Below, in pieces: positions 1 through 9,531 of a stretch of DNA of 64,000 nucleotides. Every line of letters begins with the position of its first letter. Positions within the stretch are counted from its first letter, which is position 1. Source of the stretch: Desulforhopalus sp. IMCC35007 (lineage in GTDB: Bacteria > Desulfobacterota > Desulfobulbia > Desulfobulbales > Desulfocapsaceae); the NCBI RefSeq assembly GCF_005116575.1, contig NZ_SWCN01000001.1:62001-126000 (forward strand), read 5' to 3'. Made by a program: the position numbers and the translations under genes. The notes under the pieces were generated by a model. That model ran no database searches. It had not been told where the DNA came from and worked only from the letters and a program-made list of their open reading frames with translations.

Positions 1-1176
1 AAGGCCAAGATTTGAGAAAAACGGTGGCAGGGTAGATGTGTTTTTGCGGTCTGTTGTTTGAACTGCAGCATCCACTCCACCCGTGTTATCTGCTCTATTT
101 TCGCTATCTTCCTGGTCCGTCATAACCGGTTCTTCTCGTGTCTCTGCTGCCGGAGGTGTTGCCTCCAAGCTGACCGGTTTTTGTAGTGCAAGTATCTTGG
201 TATATATTCCGTCAGGTATCAGGCCAGTGCTTGCGGGACGGCTTTGCAGGTGGCTTGCTTCACCAGGCTCTGAAGCCTGTGCAAAGGTGTTCTCAGCAGT
301 ATTGTCCAGAGCAAAAATCTGTATCCCGTAATTGTGCAACGACTTGAGGTACCGGGTTGTTTCTTCACTGCCTCCGGTTAACATTTCTGCAGGCAGGGCA
401 ATGGCTGTTGCGTAGGAGGCCAGAATACGCAACCCGCTGTTGGTGAAAAGCCAATTGTGGAATGAATCAGACTGCATCGCTAACTCCACTTGATCGGAAT
501 CCTTAGCCGTAGCCGCCTCAAAGCGCTGGATCAGAGCGTATTTCTCCTGTTTTTCTGATTGAGACCAGTTGCTGATCTTTTGCAGTTCATCGGGGTCGCT
601 GCTTTGGAGGTAGATCTTGTCACCGGGTAAAAATCCAGCAGTTACCAGTTCCTGGAGAATGGCCAGACTAATCTCTTTACCTTCTGTTCTGTAAAACTGT
701 GGATCCTGGATGTCTATGACCACGCCGGTATTTTTATGAAGGAGGGTGTTGAGTCTTTTTATGAGAACAAGTTCTTCTCTGAGAGAGGCAATACCAAGAG
801 AGAAAACGGGCTCTTCCGTTGTAAATGCGTTGCGCTGCCGGAGTTGCCGCAATTCGCTCATGGTAAAATCCACGGTGTAGTAGCTCCCGTCATCTCTCTG
901 CCTGTCTGCAAATAGTTCAGCAACATCAGTTTGTTTGTCCAGTTGAATTCCCCTGGAGACGATCAGCTGATTGTCTGCACTCATGTTGACGGGAAGCTCC
1001 AGGTAATCTGTATTCTGTGTTACTGCAACCGTGGTTGCCACAAGGCTGTTTGCCACAAGATTCTGACTGCCCGCGTCCTGGACAATGATTATGCCGGGGG
1101 CGGTCTGCCCGTTACAGGGGGATACTGCGAAAAGAAAGAAGAGTGCGGTGCTGAGATGTCTGTAAAAAATGTTCAT
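1..1176 (-). CDS. Exported GlpQ-like glycerophosphodiesterase homologue, probably inactive (partial)
   Basis: The reading frame is open from an ATG at 1176 to the window edge (392 codons, no stop), so the C-terminus is missing. Residues 1-24 look like a signal peptide. Residues 27-300 follow the periplasmic GlpQ family: the stretches around LDKQTDVAELF (79-89), DGSYYTVDFT (96-105) and a TEGKEIS segment (164-170) align with known GlpQ landmarks. The catalytic residues do not. The HRG motif is replaced by QDA (33-35), the metal-binding ExD by ELP (60-62), the HD pair by RG (75-76), and the later E-x-K by D-x-Q (155-157). A Ser/Thr/Glu-rich tail begins near residue 340. It lies 97 bp downstream of the HAD gene on the same strand. 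I infer a binding or structural protein rather than a phosphodiesterase; family assignment is good, function unknown. Confidence 0.7.
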   Translation of the reverse strand, partial: MNIFYRHLSTALFFLFAVSPCNGQTAPGIIIVQDAGSQNLVANSLVATTVAVTQNTDYLELPVNMSADNQLIVSRGIQLDKQTDVAELFADRQRDDGSYYTVDFTMSELRQLRQRNAFTTEEPVFSLGIASLREELVLIKRLNTLLHKNTGVVIDIQDPQFYRTEGKEISLAILQELVTAGFLPGDKIYLQSSDPDELQKISNWSQSEKQEKYALIQRFEAATAKDSDQVELAMQSDSFHNWLFTNSGLRILASYATAIALPAEMLTGGSEETTRYLKSLHNYGIQIFALDNTAENTFAQASEPGEASHLQSRPASTGLIPDGIYTKILALQKPVSLEATPPAAETREEPVMTDQEDSENRADNTGGVDAAVQTTDRKNTSTLPPFFSNLGL

Positions 1177-1273
1177 GGTGTTGTTCTCGATGAAATTTCA
1201 AGAGGTAAACTGCTGTCTCGCTGTCAGACTATATTAAGGTGGTTGATAATTGCAAGAAGAGGTCGCAGACGAT

Positions 1274-1945
1274 TTAAAAAAGAAGGTCCCTGAAGCTCTC
1301 GATGGAGGGATAGCTGCCGGAAAAAACAGGGGGGAGCTTCGAGCTGGGTTTTGCTATGTGTATCAGATGTTTAAGCCCGTAGGCCCTTGCCGAATCGAGC
1401 ACTCGTTCAGTGTCATCCACAAAGAGGGTTCGCTCCTTGTGAAAAGGCTGGATAGTCTGGAGAGTCTCCCAGAACTCTATCTGTTCTTTGGCATGTCCCA
1501 CATCCTGGGAACAGATGATACGCTTAAAGGCGTCCCCTATCTGTATTTTGCCAAGTTTTACCTCCAGGGTCCTTGGATGGGCGTTTGTCACCAGATAGAT
1601 CTCTTTTCCTCTGTCTTTCAGGTGCTCGAGAAATTCTGTGACAAAAGGTCGAATATTGATCAGATGAGCTATCTCATCTTTGAGCGCAGCAATATCGAGG
1701 TTCAGTCTCTCGGACCAGTAGTTCAGGTCAGTCCACTGGAGGGTGCTTTCCACTTGTTTATAGGTGCTGACAAGAAGTTGCCGGCACTCTTGAGGGTCAA
1801 CATTGTTTTTTTGGCTGTAGACCTCTGGAACATATTCCTCCCAGAAAAAGTCGTCAAAATATTTATCGAGCAGAGTACCATCGAGGTCGAGGAACACCAA
1901 GTCGATTGTATTCCAGGTAAAATCTGGGCTGTGTTGTCTTGTCAT
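1274..1945 (-). CDS. yrfG: HAD-family nucleotidase, YrfG-like
   Basis: A 223-residue haloacid dehalogenase-superfamily hydrolase. Motif I is FLDLDGTLLD near residues 18-27, motif II is LVTNAHP near 120, and motif IV is FVDDTERVLDSA near 177. The helical cap between motifs I and II and the overall length fit YrfG of E. coli, a GMP/IMP 5'-nucleotidase, and the opening (aspartates followed by a DDFFWEEYVP stretch) is characteristic of that subfamily. The start lies only 4 bp after the mfd stop codon, so the two are probably co-transcribed. Substrate is inferred from family resemblance; a generic phosphatase role is the alternative. Confidence 0.75.
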   Translation of the reverse strand: MTRQHSPDFTWNTIDLVFLDLDGTLLDKYFDDFFWEEYVPEVYSQKNNVDPQECRQLLVSTYKQVESTLQWTDLNYWSERLNLDIAALKDEIAHLINIRPFVTEFLEHLKDRGKEIYLVTNAHPRTLEVKLGKIQIGDAFKRIICSQDVGHAKEQIEFWETLQTIQPFHKERTLFVDDTERVLDSARAYGLKHLIHIAKPSSKLPPVFSGSYPSIESFRDLLF

Positions 1946-1949
1946 GGGC

Positions 1950-4900
1950 TTAGACTGTCCCCGCCAGCTGGTTCAGGGAGCTGAGTGCATCGGTTATTGT
2001 GGTAAAGACATGCTCGATGGAGGTGAGTGTGCCAGGAAAAACCAGGCGCCCATCGGGGGTGAATTTCGGGATGATGTTTCTTTTTTTGCTGGTATGTTTT
2101 GCAAGAAAAGACAGCAGTATATCAGGAGTGAGCGGCGTGTCGTCGAGGAAGCTGAAAACAACGGAGTCTCTTCCCTGTTCGAGTTTACTGATACGTAATC
2201 TGGCCAGATCCTTTTTCAGAGCGACAACACGCAGGAGGGTCTGCGTCTCGGTTGGAATCGGGCCATAGCGGTCGACCAGCTCGTCTTTGAGATCGATCTG
2301 CATTTCATCGCTCGAGGTGGCAAGAGCTGCAATTCGTCTGTAGGTGATATAACGCTGACTGATATCCGGGATATAGGTTTCAGGGATATAGGCGGAAAGC
2401 TGGAGGTTGATTTCCGGATCTATATCGTCCGGGGTATCGCTGTTATCTCCACGATGTATCTGGGCCTTGAGATCGGCTACGGTCTTCTGGAGCAGATCAA
2501 GATAGAGATCGTAGCCGATGGCCGCAATATTACCGCTCTGACTGACTCCGAGCAGGTTGCCTCCCCCGCGAATCTGCAGATCACTCATGGCGAGTTTAAA
2601 ACCGCCTCCAAGCTCGTTACAATCCATCAGTGCCCGTAGCCGTTCCTTGGAATCTTTACTCAGGCTGTCAATGGATGGTACCAGCAGGTAGGCAAAGGAT
2701 TGGGTAGTGGATCGGCCGACACGGCCGCGAAGCTGATAAATTTCGGCAAGTCCAAGGGTATCCGCCCGGTTTATGATGATCGTGTTGGCAGAGGGGATGT
2801 CAAGCCCGGATTCGATAATGGTCGTCGCCACAAGAACGTTGATCCTCTTGTTGACAAAAGAAACCATAATCTCTTCCAGTTCTTTTCCGGCCATCTGGCC
2901 GTGGGCCACGGCAATTTTGGCATCCGGGACGAGCTGCTGCACCATTGAGGCAATCTTCTGGATTGATTTGACCCGGTTATGGACAAAAAACACCTGGCCC
3001 CCTCGGCGGAGCTCTTTGCTGATAGCCTCCTTGATGACCAGTTCGTCAAAACGGGCGACAAAGGTCTTCACCGGCTGTCGGTGTTCCGGTGGCGTGGAGA
3101 TAACCGAGAGATCGCGGATGGAGAGCAGGGACATCTGCAGGGTTCTCGGTATTGGGGTGGCCGTAAGGGTGAGGATGTCCACCTCCGCCCGGAGTTTTTT
3201 CAGTTTTTCCTTGTGGGCCACACCAAACCTGTGTTCTTCATCAATGATGAGGAGACCAAGATTTTTAAACTGTACATCTTTGGAGAGCAGGCGATGGGTA
3301 CCAATAACAATATCAACCTTTGCCTCGGAGATATCTTTGACCAGACGCCGCTGTTCGGCGCTGGTACGAAAGCGGTTGATGCAGCCGATGTTCACCGGAA
3401 AGCCCTTCAGACGTTCTGCGAAGGTTTTGGCATGCTGCTCGGCCAGTACCGTTGTCGGTACCAGGATTGCGACCTGATACCCGTCTTCTACCACCTTGAA
3501 GGCCGCCCGGATAGCGACTTCGGTCTTTCCATAGCCAACATCCCCGCAAACCAGCCGGTCCATGGGTTTATCCGAGGTCAGATCGTCGATAACGTCACTG
3601 ATAGATTTGGCTTGTCCCGGGGTTTCATCAAAGGCAAAAGATTCTTCAAGTTCATGAAACAGCGCTCCTGGAGGAGAAAACTGCCGACCCTCTTTAATTT
3701 CACGCTTGGCGTAAATATTGAGCAGTTCCTGGGCCACTTTCCACACTTCTTCCTTAACCTTGGACTTGGTTATTTTCCAGGATTGGGAACCGAGTTTGTC
3801 AATTTTAGGTTCCTTGTCCGATAGTCCCTGGTAGCGGGAGATCAGGTTGAGACGGTCGACAGGCAGGTAGAGTTTATCCCCTTCACGGTACTCAATGAGC
3901 ATGAAATCTTTTTTAACAGACTGGATCTCTATGGTTTCAAGGCCGCGGTAGATTCCAAGGCCATGATCCCGGTGGACAATAATGTCACCTTCATTGAGCT
4001 CGGTGAAACGAACCGGCTCTCCCTTGCTTTTCTTTTTAGACTTGCCTCCAACCCGCATCTCACCAAAGAGTTCGCTCTCCGAGAGGATGTGGAGAGCAGG
4101 CTCGAGAAAAGAAAAACCTTCAGAAAGAGGGTGGTCACAGAGATACAGGGTCTCCACACTGCCACTGGTGCTGAGCGTATCAAGACTCAGGGGAGATTCG
4201 ATACGTTCTACTCTGTGCTGGTGCTTACTGAGGAGCTCGGCCAGATTTTTGGTATGTCTGGAAGAACGGCAACAGATAACAACCCGGGCCTGCTGTTGCT
4301 GCCAGAGATGGATCTGATCCGTGAGTGGAGCAAGCAGACCAAGCTTTGCCCTCTTCAGGGAAATTTCCTGCTTTAACAGCTGGTGATTGCTGGTGGCAAC
4401 GCTGACACTCGGGGTACCTTCTCTTGGAAAATCGCTGATCTGAACCTGGGGAAAAGATTGGAATGACTTTTCCAGCTCATCCTGGTCGAGAAAGAGTTGC
4501 TGAGGCTCAAGGGCAGGGGTGCCGGACATGCAGGCTGTCTGATAGTTTTTTTCAATTCTTTCCAGGCTGAGCTGCATGCTTTGGCGGATGCCCTCGGGGT
4601 CGAGAAGACAGAGCAGACAATTTTTGGGAAGAAAATCGAGAACCGTTGAACTCGGTGTCTTCTCATCCTGGTAATAAAGGGGGAGAAAAAACTCCATTCC
4701 GGCAAAACGTCTGCCGGTACTACTGCGCTCCATGAGGCGCGCGGTTTCATCACTTCGCCAGTTATTGATTTCCCCAAGTTCTTCAAAAGTTCGGGCGATT
4801 TTTCGCTGGTCTGATTTGTTCCCGGAAAGCAGAATATCGGTAACAGGGAGCAGTGTTGCCTGGTTGATATCGGCTGTTGACCTCTGGCTAAAGGGGTCAA

Positions 4901-5498
4901 AGGACCTCAGCGAATCGATGGTGTCTCCAAAATAGTCGAGTCGAATGGGGCCGTCATGGAGCAGCCCTTCTTCCATGAGGAAGGGGGGCGGAAAGATATC
5001 GATGATTCCACCTCTCAGGGAAAAGTCTCCAATGGACTGGACGAGCGACACCTTTTCATAGCCGAGAAGGTCGAGTTTTTTGAGAAGATCATCCTGATCA
5101 CACCCTTCTCCTGCTTCTATATACTCGGCGACATCTGCAAGGAGCTGCGCTGGCATGATGCGTCTCAGCAGCGCCTCTATGGAGGTTATGACGATTGGTG
5201 TCCGGCCTTCCCGTAATCTGTACAGTGTTGCAATACGCTGGGCGGTGATGTTTTGATCAGGAGAGAGCGGGGTGTAGGGTGGAATCTCCTGACCTGGGTA
5301 GACGAGGATTTCACGGTCTGTAAAAAGCTTGAGGTCGTTTTCAAAGCCCGCAATCAGATGTTCGTCAGGAACGATAAAGCAGCACGGGTTATGGGAGTCA
5401 ATTGTTGCAGCAAAATGGGCAGGACTGCTGCCTCTTAACCCCTGCACTGTGAGGGGTGAGGTCTGGTGGACTTGGGATAGGATTTTATCGTATAACAT
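1950..5498 (-). CDS. mfd: Transcription-repair coupling factor Mfd
   Basis: A full-length superfamily 2 translocase of 1182 residues that removes RNA polymerase stalled at DNA lesions and recruits UvrA. In order: UvrB-like N-terminal module (about 1-350), RNA-polymerase interaction domain (near GDIIVHRDHGLGIYRG, about 500-520), helicase lobes with Walker A CGDVGYGKTEVA, the DEEH box and the LTATPIPRTL motif, the QLRGRVGRS motif, and a C-terminal TRCF domain. I chose ATG at 5498; a TTG two codons upstream lies inside the poly-T tract of the preceding terminator. No Shine-Dalgarno sequence is visible, because the start codon follows the bamA terminator almost directly. Confidence 0.97.
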   Translation of the reverse strand: MLYDKILSQVHQTSPLTVQGLRGSSPAHFAATIDSHNPCCFIVPDEHLIAGFENDLKLFTDREILVYPGQEIPPYTPLSPDQNITAQRIATLYRLREGRTPIVITSIEALLRRIMPAQLLADVAEYIEAGEGCDQDDLLKKLDLLGYEKVSLVQSIGDFSLRGGIIDIFPPPFLMEEGLLHDGPIRLDYFGDTIDSLRSFDPFSQRSTADINQATLLPVTDILLSGNKSDQRKIARTFEELGEINNWRSDETARLMERSSTGRRFAGMEFFLPLYYQDEKTPSSTVLDFLPKNCLLCLLDPEGIRQSMQLSLERIEKNYQTACMSGTPALEPQQLFLDQDELEKSFQSFPQVQISDFPREGTPSVSVATSNHQLLKQEISLKRAKLGLLAPLTDQIHLWQQQQARVVICCRSSRHTKNLAELLSKHQHRVERIESPLSLDTLSTSGSVETLYLCDHPLSEGFSFLEPALHILSESELFGEMRVGGKSKKKSKGEPVRFTELNEGDIIVHRDHGLGIYRGLETIEIQSVKKDFMLIEYREGDKLYLPVDRLNLISRYQGLSDKEPKIDKLGSQSWKITKSKVKEEVWKVAQELLNIYAKREIKEGRQFSPPGALFHELEESFAFDETPGQAKSISDVIDDLTSDKPMDRLVCGDVGYGKTEVAIRAAFKVVEDGYQVAILVPTTVLAEQHAKTFAERLKGFPVNIGCINRFRTSAEQRRLVKDISEAKVDIVIGTHRLLSKDVQFKNLGLLIIDEEHRFGVAHKEKLKKLRAEVDILTLTATPIPRTLQMSLLSIRDLSVISTPPEHRQPVKTFVARFDELVIKEAISKELRRGGQVFFVHNRVKSIQKIASMVQQLVPDAKIAVAHGQMAGKELEEIMVSFVNKRINVLVATTIIESGLDIPSANTIIINRADTLGLAEIYQLRGRVGRSTTQSFAYLLVPSIDSLSKDSKERLRALMDCNELGGGFKLAMSDLQIRGGGNLLGVSQSGNIAAIGYDLYLDLLQKTVADLKAQIHRGDNSDTPDDIDPEINLQLSAYIPETYIPDISQRYITYRRIAALATSSDEMQIDLKDELVDRYGPIPTETQTLLRVVALKKDLARLRISKLEQGRDSVVFSFLDDTPLTPDILLSFLAKHTSKKRNIIPKFTPDGRLVFPGTLTSIEHVFTTITDALSSLNQLAGTV

Positions 5499-5502
5499 AA
5501 AC

Positions 5503-5536
5503 AAAAATTGCCGGTCATGTAAAATACATAACCGGC
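5503..5536 (-). terminator. Rho-independent terminator after bamA
   Basis: Read on the minus strand, an 11-bp stem (GCCGGTTATGT pairing with ACATGACCGGC, one G-T/T-G wobble) closes a 5-base loop and is followed by a T-rich tract. It lies 28 bp after the bamA stop and only 4 bp before the mfd start codon, so it also separates the two genes transcriptionally unless there is read-through. Confidence 0.8.
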
Positions 5537-5564
5537 ATGGAAAGAAAGAGTAAAGGTCCAGGTG

Positions 5565-8255
5565 TTAGAAAGATCCACCTACACTGAAGTCCCATTCCGA
5601 TGTGGATTCATCTTCATCAGGATCGAGATTGTATCCCCAGAAGACCTGCAGTGGTCCCATGGGCGAGAGCCAGCGAAAACCAAGACCGGCAGCCTGCTTA
5701 ATTGAGCTGGTTTCTCCAAAAAATTCTTCATCGTCATCGAGGACCTGTCCAACATCATAAAAGACAACGCCATTGATGCCCTGGGATTCAAGAAGTGGAA
5801 AGATAACTTCCGTGTTGGTGTACCACATTTTGTCACCACCAATATCTTCGCCAGTGTCAGGATCTTTCGGGCTGATTGAGGCATACTCAAATCCCCGTAT
5901 GGAGTTTAGGCCACCAAGGTAGAAACGTTCGTACACAGGAAGTTTGTCGGTTTCATTTTCAAAGACCTGTCCGGCTGAACCTTTGACGTGGAAGACCGTT
6001 CTTGCAATCATAGGAAAGTACCAGCTGGTAGATCCTTCGACCTTTGTAAATTGAGCATCTCCTCCTAACGGGCCTCCTGCATATTTTACGCTGACAACAT
6101 TTCGGGAACCTTTGGTCGCGCTATATTTCAGGTTGGTAGTGTCACGCACAAGAGAAAACTTCATCGCACTGGTGAGATGCAGATCTACAGAGTTGCGGAT
6201 GATATACGAGGCATCGTCGGAGACATCGGTTAGATCAGTGTCTGTAAGGCTGTAATTACCAAAGAGTTTCCACTTTTCAAACACCGGATAGCCGATCCGT
6301 ATACCGCCACCGGTAGAATCCTTGGTGTAATCGTCATATTCCCGCTCGGTCTTAAAGAGGTCAGTTCCCCAGGAAAGTTCCGAATCGTTGAGATGCGGAT
6401 TGGTATAGGCGAGATTGTAGAGTGAACTGCTGCTGCTCACATTGGCGGAAAGTGACACGGTGTCACCACGGCCAAGAAAGTTATTTTCACTAATCTGGCC
6501 CATGAGAATAAGATTGTCTGACGTGCTATACCCCATACCAATACTGAATGTACCTGTACTCTTTTCTTTCACCTGGATGATGACATTCATCCGGTCAGGA
6601 TCAGGCGATGGCTCAGGGGTGATATTGACCTCTTCAAAATAGGCAAGCCGCTGCAGGGCCTGGGTGCTTGTCCGGATAGCCTTGGAATCGAACACCCCGC
6701 CTTCGGAGATTCGAAGTTCCCGACGGATGACGTTATCACGGGTCCTGGAATTTCCTTTGATGGTGATACGATTGATATAGACAAGATTGGCCTTATCGAT
6801 ATCAAAGACGATATCCATCCGATTGCCGATGGCAGATTTGGTGATGCGTGGACGAATGCTGGCAAAGGCGTAACCTGACTCAGCGTAGTAGTCCGTCATC
6901 TTCATTATATCGTCGCGAACGGTCTGACGGCTGAGAAATTTTTCCTTACGGATGGAAAGCAGGTTGAGCAGGTCATTTTTATTGGTGAGGATATCACCTG
7001 TGAAATCCACAGTTCCGACACGAAAGCGTGGACCTTCCTCGATGATGAACTTGATGTAGAGCCACTCATCTTTCTGGGTGATGACTGGCTCGCCGATCTT
7101 GGCCTCTAAAAAGCCGTTATTGTTGTAAAAAGCAACGATTTTCTGGCCGTCCTGCTCGATTTTGTTCCTGTCGAGAAGGCCTGATTCGGTAAGCCAGGAC
7201 ATGAACCAGCGTTCTCCAGTGTCAATCTGATCCTGAAGTTCATCGGCTTCAAAGGTGGTATTTCCTTCAAAAGAAATTTCCTTGATGTAAATTTCTTTTC
7301 CTTCATCAATGACAAATTCGACCACTGCACCAGCTTCATCGGGATAGCTGATATTCGATGAGACCTTGCTGTTGTAAAAGCCTTTGGTTTTGTAGAGCTG
7401 TCTGATGGCCTCTTCTGCCTGGCTGATTTTTGCGGGGTTTAAAATGAAATGTTCTTTAATATTGGCAGCCGCTTTGACATCCTCTTCTTTCAGCTCATCG
7501 ATTCCCTTATAGAGTACCGATTTGATGACCGGCTTTTCAACAACGCGGAAAATTATTTTTTTCCCTTTTGAACTGTCGCTGACATCAATCTGTACATCAT
7601 TGAAATAGCCCATCTTGTAAATGGATTTGAGGTCATTGCGCAGGGTTGCCTGATTGTAGATGTCTCCTGGCTTGGTTTCAATCTTGCCCAGGATCGCCCC
7701 GGAGTCGATACGCTTATTCCCGTCGGGTGCTATGGAGGCGATTTTGAAGTCCTTACTGAGGTAGTTTGCTATTTCTCCTGCTACTTCAGAGAGCATGACA
7801 GGTAGATCGTCGAGGGAGTTACCTGTCTTAAAATAATATGTTGGTGTTGTCGGGGCAAACAAATCAAATAATTTGACATCAAGGGCAACCTGGCTGCCGA
7901 TGACTGTCAGATTTCCGGCAACAATATTATCAGCCTCTGTTTTTGCAGAGATCTTTTCCAGGACACCGGCGGCTGGTGGCCAGCTCCCGCTGTAATCAGC
8001 AAGCTTTTCTGCTTCATTCCTTGGGATAAATGAGAGATCCCTGCCACTGATGGTTGCCTGTACTTTTTCATCAGCCAGCTTAGAGAGCTGGTTTACATTT
8101 TCAGCACTCTTAATGTTCAGTGGTAAAAACAGAGTTTTGCCTGAAGATGCCCAACTGTTGGACACCGTCAAAAAAAGAAGACATAACAATCTAATGGATA
8201 AAACAAGAGATTTGTGCCCACGGCAATGGGATAACTGGGGGGTTGGTGAAGTCAT
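5565..8255 (-). CDS. bamA: Outer-membrane assembly factor BamA with an extra N-terminal periplasmic domain
   Basis: Omp85-family protein of 896 residues, the core of the beta-barrel assembly machine. Residues 1-37 form a signal peptide with a long charged n-region. Residues about 41-170 form an additional domain that is absent from E. coli BamA and resembles small periplasmic alpha/beta domains of the TolB-N or CsgG type (inference). POTRA repeats run from about 172 to 570, followed by a 16-stranded barrel with the loop-6 SIRGF variant of the VRGF motif (near 790) and a C-terminal Phe after a beta signal. It is longer than the usual 800 residues because of the N-terminal domain. The ATG at 8255 follows an AGGAAA ribosome-binding site. 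Confidence 0.95.
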   Translation of the reverse strand: MTSPTPQLSHCRGHKSLVLSIRLLCLLFLTVSNSWASSGKTLFLPLNIKSAENVNQLSKLADEKVQATISGRDLSFIPRNEAEKLADYSGSWPPAAGVLEKISAKTEADNIVAGNLTVIGSQVALDVKLFDLFAPTTPTYYFKTGNSLDDLPVMLSEVAGEIANYLSKDFKIASIAPDGNKRIDSGAILGKIETKPGDIYNQATLRNDLKSIYKMGYFNDVQIDVSDSSKGKKIIFRVVEKPVIKSVLYKGIDELKEEDVKAAANIKEHFILNPAKISQAEEAIRQLYKTKGFYNSKVSSNISYPDEAGAVVEFVIDEGKEIYIKEISFEGNTTFEADELQDQIDTGERWFMSWLTESGLLDRNKIEQDGQKIVAFYNNNGFLEAKIGEPVITQKDEWLYIKFIIEEGPRFRVGTVDFTGDILTNKNDLLNLLSIRKEKFLSRQTVRDDIMKMTDYYAESGYAFASIRPRITKSAIGNRMDIVFDIDKANLVYINRITIKGNSRTRDNVIRRELRISEGGVFDSKAIRTSTQALQRLAYFEEVNITPEPSPDPDRMNVIIQVKEKSTGTFSIGMGYSTSDNLILMGQISENNFLGRGDTVSLSANVSSSSSLYNLAYTNPHLNDSELSWGTDLFKTEREYDDYTKDSTGGGIRIGYPVFEKWKLFGNYSLTDTDLTDVSDDASYIIRNSVDLHLTSAMKFSLVRDTTNLKYSATKGSRNVVSVKYAGGPLGGDAQFTKVEGSTSWYFPMIARTVFHVKGSAGQVFENETDKLPVYERFYLGGLNSIRGFEYASISPKDPDTGEDIGGDKMWYTNTEVIFPLLESQGINGVVFYDVGQVLDDDEEFFGETSSIKQAAGLGFRWLSPMGPLQVFWGYNLDPDEDESTSEWDFSVGGSF

Positions 8256-8529
8256 GAATAATTTCCTGTGAATGAGATCAAAGACCGTCTGTATCGATAA
8301 CCCAAAGTTGGTTTAATAACTGTTTGGAATACAAACCAAGGCCATACAAAGAGGAGTAAGGCAACGCAGTTATAAAATCTCGCATATTATGCCATGTTTG
8401 GAGGTAATTGCAAACCTTGCAGTAGCCAAGAGATGAAATTTATCTGAAAATTTGGTTATAGTTGAGATATTCAGGGGTAAAAGAACAGGGTAATCATTTG
8501 ATAAAGTGCACAGTAAATGAGCGTTAACC

Positions 8530-9279
8530 ATGTGGATCAAAACAATATATCAAGGATGCCTGGACCTGCTTTTCCCGCCTCGATGCGGTATCTGCCAGAT
8601 TTATCTGGAGGCTGGGAACCGTAAAACATTATGTCCGGATTGCCTGAGCCGTGTCCGTTCTCTTCAGGAACCTGTCTGCTTGAGCTGTGGGATTGAGGTG
8701 TACAGTGCCGGTACGGGCCAGCCGCTTTGTGGAGAATGTCTGAGAAAGCCTCCTCCTTTTGATTTTGCCCGCTCTCTTTTTCGCTATGATGACGATATAC
8801 GCCTTCTCATCTCACGTTTGAAATACAATAAAGACATGTCAGTTCTCCCCTGTCTCAGTGAACTGATCCAACAGAGCGAACTCACTTTATTTGCTTCCTG
8901 TGATTATTATGTTCCGGTTCCCCTGCACAGAAAAAGACTGCGGCAAAGAGGTTTTAATCAGGCATTATGGTTGACAAGGCTTTGTTTTGGGAAACATAAT
9001 CCACGGATTGCCCCTGCGGTTTTACAGCGAACCATAAACAGTGTGCCCCAGGTGACACTTAATGGCAGGGAGCGCAGGAAGAGTCTGAAAAAAGCATTTA
9101 TCTGCAGTACAAAAATTGATATTTCAGGGGCATCAGTATGTTTGGTGGATGACGTGTATACTACCGGAACCACGGTGTCGGAGTGCAGTAGAGCACTTTT
9201 GGCCGGGGGTGCTGAGAGGGTTGTCGTACTCACCCTGGCAAGGGTAGCTGTCCCCCATCGTGGCAGAGGCGGAAGCTGA
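8530..9279 (+). CDS. comF: ComF-family phosphoribosyltransferase-like protein
   Basis: A 249-residue ComF/GntX-type protein. Two four-cysteine zinc-binding clusters lie in the N-terminal third (Cys19, 22, 35, 38 and Cys50, 53, 67, 70). The C-terminal half is a type I phosphoribosyltransferase domain with the PRPP-binding loop VDDVYTTGTT near residue 203. ComF proteins assist uptake of transforming DNA in competent bacteria, but the family is also found in non-competent species. It stands alone on this strand, with dprA, another transformation gene, some 32 kb away. No strong ribosome-binding site precedes the ATG. Confidence 0.9.
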   Translation: MWIKTIYQGCLDLLFPPRCGICQIYLEAGNRKTLCPDCLSRVRSLQEPVCLSCGIEVYSAGTGQPLCGECLRKPPPFDFARSLFRYDDDIRLLISRLKYNKDMSVLPCLSELIQQSELTLFASCDYYVPVPLHRKRLRQRGFNQALWLTRLCFGKHNPRIAPAVLQRTINSVPQVTLNGRERRKSLKKAFICSTKIDISGASVCLVDDVYTTGTTVSECSRALLAGGAERVVVLTLARVAVPHRGRGGS

Positions 9280-9344
9280 AAAAAATTACAGTGTGATTAT
9301 TTTTTTGTGAGTTCTCTGAAGCCCGCGGAATACCGCAGCTCTGA

Positions 9345-9361
9345 TATCGATGACATCGATA
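9345..9361. repeat. 17-bp palindrome between comF and dnaA
   Basis: TATCGATG and CATCGATA are exact reverse complements around a single central A. It contains two overlapping ATCGAT sequences. It might be a protein-binding site; no function can be assigned. Confidence 0.5.
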
Positions 9362-9531
9362 ATTTGAGATATTTCGAGTTATTTCTATAAAAATAGAGAA
9401 ATATTGAAATCTAATAAAAACTGTAATTGTTAATAACTTTGTTGAAACTGTTGTAACCCTGCCATATGTCGCGAGAAAAAGTGAATTCTTTCTAAGCGTG
9501 GAAAAATAAGGGGAAAAAGGAGGTATATTTT

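Noticed and set aside
1250-1984. Open frame of 244 codons on the plus strand opposite the HAD gene
   Set aside because: The minus-strand HAD protein has all catalytic motifs; the plus frame has none and is a shadow.
2979-3824. Open frame of 281 codons opposite mfd
   Set aside because: Antisense to conserved helicase motifs, no recognisable domain.
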